A DNA stretch of 64,000 nt, from positions 725,573-789,572 of the forward strand of contig NZ_MIGY01000003.1 in assembly GCF_002940665.1 (NCBI RefSeq), read 5' to 3'. Shown here in pieces: positions 21,917-30,556 of this stretch. The notes beneath the pieces were generated by a model that worked only from the letters and a program-made list of their open reading frames with translations, ran no database searches and was not told where the DNA came from. Positions within the stretch are counted from its first letter, which is position 1. Each line of letters begins with the position of its first letter. This DNA is from Xanthomonas arboricola. GTDB lineage: Bacteria; Pseudomonadota; Gammaproteobacteria; Xanthomonadales; Xanthomonadaceae. The position numbers and the translations under genes are program-made.

Positions 21917-22744
21917 TTAGCCCCTACGATCGCGGACGATGAATTGCTGGGTGCGCTTGTTCTTGCGCGTCTTGTAACCCTTGGTCGGAACACCCCACGG
22001 GGTGACCGGATGCGGATTACCCTGGCCAGCCTTGGCCTCACCACCACCGTGCGGGTGATCGACCGGGTTCATGGCCGCACCGCGAACGGTCGGGCGAACA
22101 CCGCGCCAGCGCTTGGCGCCAGCCTTGCCCAGCTTCTCGAGATTGTGCTCGTCGTTACCGACTTCGCCGATGGTGGCGCGGCACTCGACCGGCACCTTGC
22201 GCATTTCGCCCGAGCGCAGACGCAGCGTGGCATAGATGCCTTCGCGAGCGACCAGCTGGACGGCTGCACCGGCAGCACGTGCGATCTGAGCGCCCTTACC
22301 CGGCTTCAGCTCGATACCGTGGACCGTCGTACCGACCGGGATGTTGCGCAGCGGCAGCGTGTTTCCGGTCTTGATCGGTGCGTTGGCACCGGCAATGACC
22401 TGGTCGCCAGCCTTCAAGCCCTTGGGGGCGATGATGTAGCGACGCTCGCCGTCGACATAGCACAGCAGGGCGATATGAGCGGTACGGTTCGGATCGTATT
22501 CGATCCGCTCCACACGCGCCGGAATGCCTTCCTTGTTGCGCTTGAAGTCGATGATGCGGTAGTGCTGTTTATGACCACCACCGACGTGACGCACGGTGAT
22601 GCGGCCATGGTGGTTACGACCACCGGACTTGCTCTGCGAGTCGAGCAGCGCCGCGTGCGGTGCGCCCTTGTGCAGATCGGGAGTAACCACGCGCACGGCG
22701 GAACGACGGCCGGGAGAGGTGGGTTTGAACTTCATCAATGGCAT
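21917..22744 (-). CDS. rplB: 50S ribosomal protein L2
   Basis: 275 residues of full length. It contains the RNA-binding domain and the C-terminal segment [15 protein letters not shown] with the functionally important histidine near the peptidyl-transferase centre. Confidence 0.98.
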
Positions 22745-22754
22745 GGGATGGACC

Positions 22755-23054
22755 TCAGGCCTTGGCCGTTACGTCGATGGACTGACCATCAACCAGGCGG
22801 ACGTACGCCTTGCGCCAATTGCCACGGCTGCCAGCACGGTTACGGAAGGACTTGCTCTTGCCCTTGACGTTGACCACGTTGACCGCTTTGACCTTGACGT
22901 CGAACAGCTGCTCAACCGCGGCCTTTACATCGGCCTTGGTGGCTTCGTTCGAAACTTCGAAGACATACTGGTTGGAAATTTCCTGCAGGCGCGCGGTCTT
23001 CTCGGAGACTCGCGGAGCACGCAGCACGCTGAAGATTTTTTCGTTGCTGCTCAT
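22755..23054 (-). CDS. rplW: 50S ribosomal protein L23
   Basis: 99 residues from the ATG at 23054 ([19 protein letters not shown]). An in-frame GTG at 23063 lies inside the ribosome-binding site and is rejected. The chosen ATG forms an ATGA overlap with the rplD stop, which suggests coupling. L23 is the docking site for SRP and trigger factor at the tunnel exit. Confidence 0.96.
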
Positions 23055-23656
23055 GCCAGCCACTCCTCGACCTTCTTGACCGCATCGGCGGTGATCACGA
23101 CCGTATCGGCCCCGACCAGAGCGACCGGATCCAGACCCTGCACATCACGCACCTGCACATACGGCAGATTGCGAGCGGACAGATACAGGTGCTCGGAGGC
23201 TTCCTCGGTGACGATCAGCGGGCGCTTGCCCACATCCAGCCCCTTCAGCTTCTCGATCAGACCCTGGGTCTTGGTGGTTTCGACGTCGAACGCATCGACG
23301 ATCATCAGGCGACCCTGGCGATTAAGCTCAGAGAAGATCGCGCAGATGGCCGCACGGTACATCTTGCGGTTGACTTTCTGTTCGAAGCTGCGCGGCTTGG
23401 CCGCGAAGGTCACGCCGCCGCCGACGAAGATCGGAGCCGTCAATGCGCCATGACGCGCACCGCCGCCCTTCTGCTTCTTCGACTTCTTGGTCGTGCCCGC
23501 AACTTCCGAACGCGTCTTCTGTGCCTTGGTACCAGCGCGACCGGCATTGCGATAAGCGACGACGACCTGGTGAACCAGATCTTCGCTGAATTCGCGACCG
23601 AACACGGCATCGGAGACCGAGACCTTGTTGTTGCTACCCGTGATAACGAGTTCCAT
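23051..23656 (-). CDS. rplD: 50S ribosomal protein L4
   Basis: 201 residues from the ATG at 23656 ([19 protein letters not shown]). The ATG two codons upstream abuts the GGAGAG site, as at rplV, and is less likely. It contains the tunnel loop ([25 protein letters not shown]). In E. coli L4 represses the S10 operon by acting on its leader; a leader hairpin exists here too, but homology of mechanism is not shown. Confidence 0.96.
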
Positions 23657-23668
23657 CGTCATCTCTCC

Positions 23669-24319
23669 TTATGCCTTGCTCGCCGGACGGACGATCACGT
23701 CGCCACCAGCTGCGCCAGGCACGGCGCCGCGGATAGCAATCAGACCACGCTCGACGTCGACCTTGACCACTTCCAGGTTCTGCGTGCTTTGCTGCACGGC
23801 GCCCATATGGCCCGACATCTTCTTGCCCGGGAAAACGCGACCCGGGGTCTGGCGCTGACCCAACGAACCCGGCGCGCGATGCGACAGCGAGTTGCCGTGA
23901 GTTGCATCGCCCATACGGAAGTTGTAGCGCTTGATGGTGCCCTGGAAACCCTTACCCTTGGTGACGCCCTGGACGTCGACCTTCTGGCCGACCTCGAAGA
24001 TGTCCGCCTTGATTTCGCCGCCGACGGCGAAATCGCCGAGCTGCGCGTCTTCAACGCGGAATTCCCACAGGCCGCGACCCGCTTCCACCTTCGCCTTGGC
24101 GAAGTGGCCAGCAGCCGGCTTGTTGACCAGCGCGGCACGACGGGCACCGACGGTAATCTGCACGGCGCTGTAGCCGTCAGCTTCGACGGTCTTGATCTGC
24201 GCGATGCGGTTTGGAGTTGCTTCGATCAGCGTGACCGGTACCGAGCGACCGTCTTCAGTGAAGACGCGGCTCATACCAGCCTTGCGGCCTACGAAGCCCA
24301 ACGAATATTTCTTCGTCAT
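23669..24319 (-). CDS. rplC: 50S ribosomal protein L3
   Basis: 216 residues, [20 protein letters not shown] onward, with the central extension [28 protein letters not shown] that reaches the peptidyl-transferase centre. 11 nt after rpsJ. Confidence 0.98.
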   Translation of the reverse strand: MTKKYSLGFVGRKAGMSRVFTEDGRSVPVTLIEATPNRIAQIKTVEADGYSAVQITVGARRAALVNKPAAGHFAKAKVEAGRGLWEFRVEDAQLGDFAVGGEIKADIFEVGQKVDVQGVTKGKGFQGTIKRYNFRMGDATHGNSLSHRAPGSLGQRQTPGRVFPGKKMSGHMGAVQQSTQNLEVVKVDVERGLIAIRGAVPGAAGGDVIVRPASKA

Positions 24320-24330
24320 GGTCGTAGTCC

Positions 24331-24642
24331 TCAGGTCAACTTGATCTGTACGTCGACGCCAGCCGCGAGTTCGAGCTTCATCAGCGCGTCCACGGTCTTG
24401 TCGTTCGGGTCGACGATATCGAGCACACGCTTGTGCGTGCGGGTTTCGTACTGGTCACGCGCATCCTTGTCGGCATGCGGGGATACGAGGATGGTGTAAC
24501 GTTCGATCTTGGTCGGCAACGGGATCGGGCCACGCACTTGCGCGCCGGTCCGCTTAGCCGTTTCGACGATCTCGCTGGCCGAGCGGTCGATCAAACGATG
24601 ATCGAACGCCTTCAACCGAATCCGGATCTTTTGTTCCGACAT
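24331..24642 (-). CDS. rpsJ: 30S ribosomal protein S10
   Basis: 103 residues from the ATG at 24642 ([19 protein letters not shown]), the normal family length; the open frame upstream is leader. First gene of the superoperon, and in E. coli also the NusE antitermination factor. Preceded by a consensus-like promoter and a structured leader. Confidence 0.98.
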   Translation of the reverse strand: MSEQKIRIRLKAFDHRLIDRSASEIVETAKRTGAQVRGPIPLPTKIERYTILVSPHADKDARDQYETRTHKRVLDIVDPNDKTVDALMKLELAAGVDVQIKLT

Positions 24643-24760
24643 GACGGAAGCTTCCTTCGTTAAAAGAGCGACGGGCAAGGCCTCTGGGATACCTGCCCCG
24701 ATATTCCTGACGTAGATGAATTCGCCGCGCATCCTGCTGGCGAGGGCATTTCCTCCGCCC

Positions 24761-24793
24761 AAAAACTGAGGCAGACCGGTAAACCGGCCTGCC
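24761..24793 (-). promoter_or_regulatory. Terminator-like hairpin at the start of the S10 leader
   Basis: On the minus strand GGCAGGCCGG pairs with CCGGTCTGCC (one G-U) around a UUUA loop, then UCAG and five U. It begins only a few nucleotides after the predicted transcription start and more than 110 nt before rpsJ. It may be an attenuator or a 5'-stabilising stem. Confidence 0.6.
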
Positions 24794-24803
24794 CAGACGG
24801 AAA

Positions 24804-24832
24804 AGTATAGTGCGCAACAAGAGCACGGTCAA
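24804..24832 (-). promoter_or_regulatory. Sigma-70-type promoter of the S10 operon
   Basis: Minus strand: -35 TTGACC (plus 24827-24832), exactly 17 nt, -10 TATACT (plus 24804-24809). The predicted start is near 24797, giving a leader of about 155 nt to rpsJ. Confidence 0.82.
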
Positions 24833-25027
24833 CAACACGTGAGTTGTTGAGTGCTCCATGCGACGCGACCTTCCCGGTCTGGCGAACACGAGCGGCATCC
24901 TGCCGTTCTTTTCGCTGTAACTCAGCGCCCTACCCAGGGACACCGAGCCGCGCATTATAGCGGCGCAATTGTAGTGGCGCAAGCGTCCTTCCCCATAAGG
25001 ACGTCGGCGCGCGCACCGACCTGGCAC

Positions 25028-25063
25028 AAAAAAAAGGGCCGGCTCGCGCCGACCCTCTTTTTT
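25028..25063 (-). terminator. Intrinsic terminator after tuf
   Basis: On the minus strand the stem AGGGTCGGC / GCCGGCCCT (one mismatch) with a 4-nt loop is followed by eight U, and the upstream side carries A6. It ends the tRNA-tuf unit before the S10 promoter. Confidence 0.85.
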
Positions 25064-25100
25064 GCAGATCCAGCGACCAAAGCCGCCGGGCTGCAGGCAC

Positions 25101-26291
25101 TTACTTGACGATCTTGGCAACCACGCCGGCGCCGACGGTACGACCGCCTTCACGGATGGCGAAGCGCAGACCTTCGTCCATCGCGACCGGGTTGATCAGG
25201 GTCACGACCATCTTCACGTTGTCGCCCGGCATCACCATCTCCACGCCTTCCGGCAGCTGGCAAGCGCCAGTGATGTCGGTGGTGCGGAAGTAGAACTGCG
25301 GACGGTAGCCCTTGAAGAACGGGGTATGACGGCCACCCTCATCCTTGGACAGCACGTACACTTCGGCTTCGAACTCGGTATGCGGCTTGATCGAACCCGG
25401 CTTGCACAGCACCTGGCCGCGCTCGACGTCGTCACGCTTGGTGCCGCGCAGCAGCAGACCGGCATTGTCGCCCGCCTGACCCTGGTCCAGCAGCTTGCGG
25501 AACATTTCCACACCGGTGACGGTGGTCTTCTGGGTGTCGCGGATACCGACGATTTCGATTTCGTCGCCGACCTTGATGATGCCGCGCTCGATACGACCGG
25601 TCACCACGGTGCCGCGGCCGGAGATCGAGAACACGTCTTCGACCGGCATCAGGAACGGACGATCAACGTCGCGGGTCGGCTCCGGAATGAACGAATCCAG
25701 CGCCTCGACCAGCTTCAGGATCGCCGGCACGCCGATCTCGCTCTGGTCGCCATCCAGCGCCAGACGCGCCGAACCGTGGATGATCGGGGTGTCATCGCCC
25801 GGGAAGTCGTACTTGCTCAGCAGCTCGCGCACTTCCATCTCGACCAGCTCGAGCAGCTCGGCATCGTCGACCATGTCGGCCTTGTTCAGGAACACGACGA
25901 TGTGCGGCACACCGACCTGACGCGAGAGCAGGATGTGCTCGCGGGTCTGCGGCATCGGGCCGTCGGCAGCCGAACACACCAGGATCGCGCCGTCCATCTG
26001 CGCCGCACCGGTGATCATGTTCTTGACATAGTCGGCGTGGCCGGGGCAATCGACGTGCGCGTAGTGACGGCTCGGCGATTCGTATTCGACGTGGGCGGTC
26101 GAAATCGTGATGCCGCGCGCCTTCTCTTCCGGCGCAGCGTCGATCGCGTCATACGCCTTGAACTCGCCACCGAAACGCTCAGCACCGATCTTGGTCAGCG
26201 CGGCTGTCAACGTGGTCTTGCCATGGTCGACGTGACCGATGGTGCCGACGTTCACGTGCGGCTTGGTGCGCTCAAATTTAGCTTTTGCCAT
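25101..26291 (-). CDS. tuf: Elongation factor Tu
   Basis: 396 residues. G1 is GHVDHGKTT near residue 19, then [12 protein letters not shown] and NKADMVDD, with full beta-barrel domains II and III (ending [16 protein letters not shown]). It delivers aminoacyl-tRNA to the ribosome. The upstream neighbours are tRNA-Thr, Gly and Tyr (the tufB-type context), while downstream comes the S10 operon (the tufA-type context). This is the only tuf in the window. Confidence 0.98.
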   Translation of the reverse strand: MAKAKFERTKPHVNVGTIGHVDHGKTTLTAALTKIGAERFGGEFKAYDAIDAAPEEKARGITISTAHVEYESPSRHYAHVDCPGHADYVKNMITGAAQMDGAILVCSAADGPMPQTREHILLSRQVGVPHIVVFLNKADMVDDAELLELVEMEVRELLSKYDFPGDDTPIIHGSARLALDGDQSEIGVPAILKLVEALDSFIPEPTRDVDRPFLMPVEDVFSISGRGTVVTGRIERGIIKVGDEIEIVGIRDTQKTTVTGVEMFRKLLDQGQAGDNAGLLLRGTKRDDVERGQVLCKPGSIKPHTEFEAEVYVLSKDEGGRHTPFFKGYRPQFYFRTTDITGACQLPEGVEMVMPGDNVKMVVTLINPVAMDEGLRFAIREGGRTVGAGVVAKIVK

Positions 26292-26337
26292 GGGTGCGTG
26301 TCTCGGTAATCGTTTGGAGTTGAAGACGATTGAGTAG

Positions 26338-26413
26338 TGGTGCTCACGAAAGGAATCGAACCTTCGACCTCCTCCTTACCAAGGAGGTGCTCTACCGACT
26401 GAGCTACGTGAGC
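26338..26413 (-). tRNA. tRNA-Thr (anticodon GGT)
   Basis: 76-nt cloverleaf on the minus strand. Acceptor GCTCACG pairs with CGTGAGC, the anticodon loop is CTTGGTAA with GGT, the T-loop is GGTTCGATTCC, and CCA is encoded. It lies immediately upstream of tuf and is probably cotranscribed with it. Confidence 0.95.
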
Positions 26414-26446
26414 GAGTTTTGCATTATGCCATGCATTTGCGTTCAA

Positions 26447-26520
26447 TGGAGCGGGAGACGGGAATCGAACCCGCACCATCAGCTTGGAAGGCTGAGGTTC
26501 TACCGTTGAACTACTCCCGC
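26447..26520 (-). tRNA. tRNA-Gly (anticodon TCC)
   Basis: 74-nt cloverleaf, acceptor GCGGGAG / CTCCCGC, anticodon loop CTTCCAA with TCC, encoded CCA. Middle gene of the Tyr-Gly-Thr-tuf unit. Confidence 0.95.
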
Positions 26521-26549
26521 GCCGGGAACTGCATGCCACAACGTGAAAC

Positions 26550-26635
26550 TGGTGGAGGGAGGTGGATTCGAACCACCGAAGGCGTAAGCCAGCAGATTTA
26601 CAGTCTGCCCCCGTTGGCCGCTTGGGTATCCCTCC
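26550..26635 (-). tRNA. tRNA-Tyr (anticodon GTA)
   Basis: 86-nt class II tRNA with a long variable arm, acceptor GGAGGGA / TCCCTCC, anticodon loop CTGTAAA with GTA, encoded CCA. First gene of the tRNA-tuf transcript. Confidence 0.95.
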
Positions 26636-26697
26636 AGCTTTTACGACCGGACCGATGCGCGATGAGGCGAATTCGGTTCGGGGTGAAGCAGCCCGTT

Positions 26698-26726
26698 ATT
26701 TTGTTGTGGGACGCATGCAGTGTCAA
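26698..26726 (-). promoter_or_regulatory. Sigma-70 promoter of the tRNA-tuf operon
   Basis: Minus strand: consensus -35 TTGACA (plus 26721-26726), 17-nt spacer, -10 CAAAAT (plus 26698-26703), placed about 60 nt upstream of tRNA-Tyr. An AT-rich stretch (AAAATTTTTG) lies just upstream of the -35 and could act as an UP element. Confidence 0.8.
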
Positions 26727-26789
26727 CAAAAATTTTGAGCAAATCGTCAGTGCCGAATCTGCGCGACCATCGGGGTCGCGCGCAACCGG

Positions 26790-27881
26790 TCAGACGTTGA
26801 AGCGGAAGTGCAGCACGTCGCCTTCCTGCACGCGGTATTCCTTGCCTTCCAGACGCAGGCGCCCCGCATCGCGCGCACCGGCTTCGCCGCGGTGCTTGAT
26901 GAAGTCGTCGAAGCCGATCGTCTCGGCGCGGATGAAGCCCTTCTCGAAATCGGTATGGATCACCGCTGCCGCCTGCGGCGCGGTCGAGCCAGCCCTGACC
27001 GTCCACGCACGCACTTCCTTGACGCCGGCAGTGAAGTAGGTCTGCAGGCCAAGCAGCTTGTAGGCGGCGCGGATGACGCGATTCAGACCCGGCTCGTCCA
27101 GGCCCAGGTCGGCCAGGAAGGTGTCGCGATCGGCGTCGTCGAGCTGCGACAGCTCTTCTTCGATCGCTGCCGAGACCGGTACCACCTCTGCGCCTTCGGC
27201 CAATGCATGTTCACGCACCGCGTCCAGGTGCGGATTGTTCTCGAAGCCGTCCTCAAGCACGTTGGCGATGTACATCACCGGCTTGAGCGTCAACAAGAAC
27301 AGGTCGCGCACCAGCGCCTTTTCATCGTCGTCCAGACCGGCTGCGCGCCCTGCCTTGCCGTCGGCCAGCGCAGCCTGCAGCTTGGCCAGCACCGGCTTGC
27401 GCGCCGCTGCATCCTTGTCGCCGCCCTTGGCACTGCGCTCGGCCCGGTTGAGCGCCTTTTCCACGCTGTCCAGATCGGCCAATGCCAGCTCGGTGTCGAT
27501 GGTCGCGATATCGCTGATCGGGTCGACCTTGTTGTTCACATGGATGACGTCGTCGTTTTCGAAGCAACGCACCACGTGGGTGATCGCATCGACTTCGCGG
27601 ATGTGGGCCAGGAACTTGTTGCCCAGCCCTTCGCCGCTTGCCGCACCCGCCACCAGGCCGGCGATATCGACGAACTCGACCGCCGTCGGAATCAGCTTCT
27701 GCGGCTTGACGATCTCAGCCAGCTGATTGAGACGCGGATCCGGCACCGGCACGATGCCGACATTCGGCTCGATGGTGCAGAACGGAAAATTGGCCGCAGC
27801 GATGCCCGCCTTGGTCAGCGCATTGAACAGGGTCGACTTGCCGACGTTGGGCAGGCCGACGATGCCGCATTTGATACCCAT
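26790..27881 (-). CDS. ychF: Redox-regulated ATPase YchF (OLA1 family)
   Basis: 363 residues from the ATG at 27881 ([17 protein letters not shown]). P-loop GLPNVGKST at 9-17, [20 protein letters not shown] as switch region, an NVLE in place of the GTPase NKxD (the feature that makes YchF prefer ATP), and a C-terminal TGS domain. Ribosome-associated; linked to oxidative stress. Next to pth, as in many gammaproteobacteria. Confidence 0.96.
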   Translation of the reverse strand: MGIKCGIVGLPNVGKSTLFNALTKAGIAAANFPFCTIEPNVGIVPVPDPRLNQLAEIVKPQKLIPTAVEFVDIAGLVAGAASGEGLGNKFLAHIREVDAITHVVRCFENDDVIHVNNKVDPISDIATIDTELALADLDSVEKALNRAERSAKGGDKDAAARKPVLAKLQAALADGKAGRAAGLDDDEKALVRDLFLLTLKPVMYIANVLEDGFENNPHLDAVREHALAEGAEVVPVSAAIEEELSQLDDADRDTFLADLGLDEPGLNRVIRAAYKLLGLQTYFTAGVKEVRAWTVRAGSTAPQAAAVIHTDFEKGFIRAETIGFDDFIKHRGEAGARDAGRLRLEGKEYRVQEGDVLHFRFNV

Positions 27882-27891
27882 GGGTTTTCCA

Positions 27892-27959
27892 GTGAATGGA
27901 GAATCGGGAATCGAGAATGGCAAGAGCAACGCTCCTCCCATTCCCGATTCCCCATTCTC
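27892..27959. repeat. Palindromic intergenic repeat between pth and ychF
   Basis: 20-nt arms 27892-27911 and 27940-27959 pair with two mismatches (GAATCGGGAAT / ATTCCCGATTC core), with extra copies of the GAATGG/GAATCG motif inside. I recall such GGGAATCGGGAATGG-rich palindromes as dispersed elements in Xanthomonas; copy number cannot be tested here. Confidence 0.65.
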
Positions 27960-28537
27960 TATTTTTCCGTATGCAGGCGCTTCATCGCCTCGTTGAAATT
28001 ATCTTCCATTGCCAGCGGCAGCACATCGATGGCTGCGTCCACTGCATTACCGATTGCCGCGTCGTCGTCGCGCCCTGCCCGTCCCAGCACCCATGGCACC
28101 ACGCGGTCCTTGTGGCCGGGATGGCCGATACCGATCCGCAGGCGATGAAATTTGCCGTGCCCCAGCAGGCCGATGGTATCGCGCAGGCCGTTCTGGCCGC
28201 CGTGGCCGCCATCGAACTTGAGCCGCGCGATGCCCGGCGCCAGATCCAGTTCGTCGTGTGCAACGAGCAACTGCTCCGGCTCGATCTTCCAGAACCGCAG
28301 CGCGGCGGTGATCGATTTGCCACTGAGATTCATGAAGGTGGCCGGCTTGAGCAGCCAGACCGGCTGCCCGGCGATCTCGACCTTGGCGGTCTCGCCGAAT
28401 AACTTTGCATCCAGCCCCCAACGCGCGCCATGGCGTTCAACGAGGGCATCGACGAAACGAAACCCGGCGTTGTGCCGGGTTTGCGCGTGTTCCGGACCGG
28501 GATTCCCGAGTCCGACAATCAGGCGGAGTGCAGACAT
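27959..28537 (-). CDS. pth: Peptidyl-tRNA hydrolase
   Basis: 192 residues from the ATG at 28537 ([17 protein letters not shown]). Catalytic His22 (TRHNAGF), Asn12, the [12 protein letters not shown] block and VAHDELDL with the catalytic Asp. It recycles peptidyl-tRNA dropped from ribosomes. Between rplY and ychF; a perfect 9-bp hairpin (28551-28579) lies upstream. Confidence 0.96.
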   Translation of the reverse strand: MSALRLIVGLGNPGPEHAQTRHNAGFRFVDALVERHGARWGLDAKLFGETAKVEIAGQPVWLLKPATFMNLSGKSITAALRFWKIEPEQLLVAHDELDLAPGIARLKFDGGHGGQNGLRDTIGLLGHGKFHRLRIGIGHPGHKDRVVPWVLGRAGRDDDAAIGNAVDAAIDVLPLAMEDNFNEAMKRLHTEK

Positions 28538-28550
28538 GCCAGTGACCGCA

Positions 28551-28579
28551 GCCGATCCCGCGCAGCGCGAGGGATCGGC
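28551..28579 (-). promoter_or_regulatory. Hairpin between rplY and pth
   Basis: GCCGATCCC (28551-28559) and GGGATCGGC (28571-28579) pair perfectly around an 11-nt loop in the 49-nt spacer. No U-run, so probably a processing or stability stem. Confidence 0.45.
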
Positions 28580-28586
28580 CGACGGC

Positions 28587-29222
28587 TTACTTGGTCTCGG
28601 CGCCTTCGCTGCCTTCTTCACCGGCAGCGTCTTCTTCCTCGATCCGCACGTGCTTGGCAGCAACCACCGCCACGTCGTGCTCCTTGCCCAGCTTCAGCTC
28701 CGGAATTTCCACACCGGCCGGCAGCTTGATCTCGGACAAGTGGATCACGTTGCCCACTTCCAGGGCGCCCAGGTCCACTTCGATGAACTCCGGCAGATCC
28801 TTCGGCAGGCAGACCACCTGAACTTCGTTGAGCTCATGGGTGACGACCACTTCGCTGGACTTACCGGCCGGCGAGGCCGCTTCGTTGATGAAGTGCAGCG
28901 GCACGGCGGCGCTGAGCTTCTCGTTGGCGCTGACGCGCTGGAAGTCGATATGGATGATCAGCTGCTTGAACGGATGGCGCTGCATGTCGCGCAGCAGCAC
29001 CTGCTGCACGTCGCCATTGAGGTTCAGGTCGAGGATCGACGAGTAGAACCACTCGTTCTGCTGGGCGAGCCAGATCTGCTCGTGGTTGAGCTGGATGCTG
29101 ACCGGCTCGAGTTCGCCGCCGTAAACGATGGCCGGAATGACGCCAGCGTGACGTAGGCGGCGGCTCGCACCCTTCCCCTCGTTCGCGCGGCGCTCGACCT
29201 TGATTTCATGTGTCTTTGCCAT
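28587..29222 (-). CDS. rplY: 50S ribosomal protein L25/general stress protein Ctc
   Basis: 211 residues, the long Ctc-type: N-terminal L25 domain (IKVERRANEGKGASRRLRHAGVIPAIVYGG) binding 5S rRNA, TL5-like C-terminal beta domain and an acidic tail (EEEDAAGEEGSEGAETK). Between prs and pth. Confidence 0.95.
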   Translation of the reverse strand: MAKTHEIKVERRANEGKGASRRLRHAGVIPAIVYGGELEPVSIQLNHEQIWLAQQNEWFYSSILDLNLNGDVQQVLLRDMQRHPFKQLIIHIDFQRVSANEKLSAAVPLHFINEAASPAGKSSEVVVTHELNEVQVVCLPKDLPEFIEVDLGALEVGNVIHLSEIKLPAGVEIPELKLGKEHDVAVVAAKHVRIEEEDAAGEEGSEGAETK

Positions 29223-29298
29223 TGGATTTCACTACCTGGTTTGGAATATCGCCTCGCGGCGATGAAGCGTCTCACCCGCGACCAGGCGAGACGGATTG

Positions 29299-29322
29299 CG
29301 GCGCCCGGAATCCCGGGCGCCG
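29299..29322 (-). promoter_or_regulatory. Hairpin between prs and rplY
   Basis: Perfect 10-bp stem CGGCGCCCGG / CCGGGCGCCG with a 4-nt loop, 10 nt after the prs stop. Very stable but without a U-run. Confidence 0.5.
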
Positions 29323-29331
29323 AATGCGGAA

Positions 29332-30291
29332 TCAGTCGACGTAGAGCGAACTCACCGACTCGCCGAAGGCGATGCGGCGAATGGTCTCGGCCAGCAGTTC
29401 GGCCACGCTGAGCTGACGAATCTTGGCGCAGGTGCGCGCAGCTTCGTTCAACGGAATCGTGTCGGTGACCACCAGCTCGTCGAGCTGCGAATTGTTGATG
29501 TTGTCCACCGCCGGGCCGGACAGCACCGGGTGGGTGATGTAGGCCACCACCTTGAGCGCGCCGCGCTGCTTCAGCGCTGCGGCCGCCGCGCACAGGGTAC
29601 CGGCGGTATCGACCAGATCGTCGACCAGCACGCAGGTCTTGCCCTGCACGTCGCCGATGATGTTCATCACCGTGGCGACATTGGCGCGCGGGCGGCGCTT
29701 GTCGATGATGGCCAGATCCGCATCGTCCAGACGCTTGGCGACGGCGCGCGCGCGCACCACACCGCCCACGTCCGGCGATACCACGATCAGGTTGTCGGTG
29801 CCGTAGGCGCGCCAGATGTCGGCCAGCAGCAGCGGCGAGGCATAGACATTGTCGACCGGCACGTCGAAGAAGCCCTGGATCTGGTCGGCATGCAGATCGA
29901 CCGTCAACACGCGGTCGGCCTCCATGGCGCAGATCATCTTGGCGGCGACCTTGGCGGTGATCGGCACGCGCGAGGAGCGCATCCGGCGGTCCTGGCGCGA
30001 GTAGCCGAAATACGGGATCACCGCGGTCACCGACGCGGCGCTGGCGCGCTTGAGCGCGTCGATCAGCACCAGCAGTTCCATCAGGTTTTCCGCGCTCGGC
30101 GCGCAGGTCGGCTGGATCACGAACACTTCCTGCCGGCGCACGCTTTCTTCGATCTCGACCTGCACCTCGCCATCGGAAAAGCGCGTGACCAGCGCCTTGC
30201 CCATGCGAACGCCGAGCTCCTTGCAGATGCTCAGGGCAAGCGGCTTGTTGGCATTGCCGGAGAACACCAGCAGATTACGTTGGTCTTGCAT
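29332..30291 (-). CDS. prs: Ribose-phosphate pyrophosphokinase
   Basis: 319 residues from the ATG at 30291 ([19 protein letters not shown]). It makes PRPP from ribose-5-phosphate and ATP for nucleotide, His and Trp synthesis. ATP flexible loop FGYSRQDRR, a [12 protein letters not shown] block and PRPP motif [13 protein letters not shown] are present. Family length is normal. Tandem hairpin repeats lie between its start and tRNA-Gln. Confidence 0.97.
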   Translation of the reverse strand: MQDQRNLLVFSGNANKPLALSICKELGVRMGKALVTRFSDGEVQVEIEESVRRQEVFVIQPTCAPSAENLMELLVLIDALKRASAASVTAVIPYFGYSRQDRRMRSSRVPITAKVAAKMICAMEADRVLTVDLHADQIQGFFDVPVDNVYASPLLLADIWRAYGTDNLIVVSPDVGGVVRARAVAKRLDDADLAIIDKRRPRANVATVMNIIGDVQGKTCVLVDDLVDTAGTLCAAAAALKQRGALKVVAYITHPVLSGPAVDNINNSQLDELVVTDTIPLNEAARTCAKIRQLSVAELLAETIRRIAFGESVSSLYVD

Positions 30292-30376
30292 GAGATCTCT
30301 CGGGCGGCGGCAAAGAGCGTGCGGGCGATGGTGGAGCTGGACAAAGCCGACCAAATGCCGGGCTTTTATGTGAATC

Positions 30377-30396
30377 CCCGCACATGGATGTGCGGG
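30377..30396 (-). promoter_or_regulatory. Hairpin upstream of prs
   Basis: CCCGCACA / TGTGCGGG, perfect 8-bp stem with a TGGA loop, adjoining the tandem repeats that follow. Confidence 0.5.
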
Positions 30397-30398
30397 CT

Positions 30399-30477
30399 GT
30401 TGCAGGGGACCTGCATATACGGCTGTTGCAGAGGGACCTGCATGTACGACTGTCGCAGGGGACCTGCATCAACAACT
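30399..30477. repeat. Three tandem 26-27 nt hairpin repeats upstream of prs
   Basis: Three imperfect units (30399-30424, 30425-30451, 30452-30477). Each has an inverted repeat: GCAGG-GGA-CCTGC in units 1 and 3, one base longer in unit 2. They fill the space between tRNA-Gln and the prs leader and would fold as consecutive short stems. Confidence 0.8.
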
Positions 30478-30553
30478 GGCAGGGGCGGTAGGATTCGAAC
30501 CTACGAATGCCAGGATCAAAACCTGGTGCCTTGGGCCTCTTGGCGACGCCCCT
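30477..30553 (-). tRNA. tRNA-Gln (anticodon TTG)
   Basis: 77-nt cloverleaf on the minus strand. Acceptor AGGGGCG / CGCCCCT, anticodon loop TTTTGAT with TTG, T-loop GGTTCGAATCC, encoded CCA. Its 5' end is only 3 nt from the ispE stop, so it is probably processed from the lolB-ispE transcript. Confidence 0.94.
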
Positions 30554-30556
30554 GCA

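Noticed and set aside
30399-30477. Possible CRISPR-like array
   Set aside because: The three units are directly adjacent with no spacers, are themselves palindromic, and there are no cas genes nearby.
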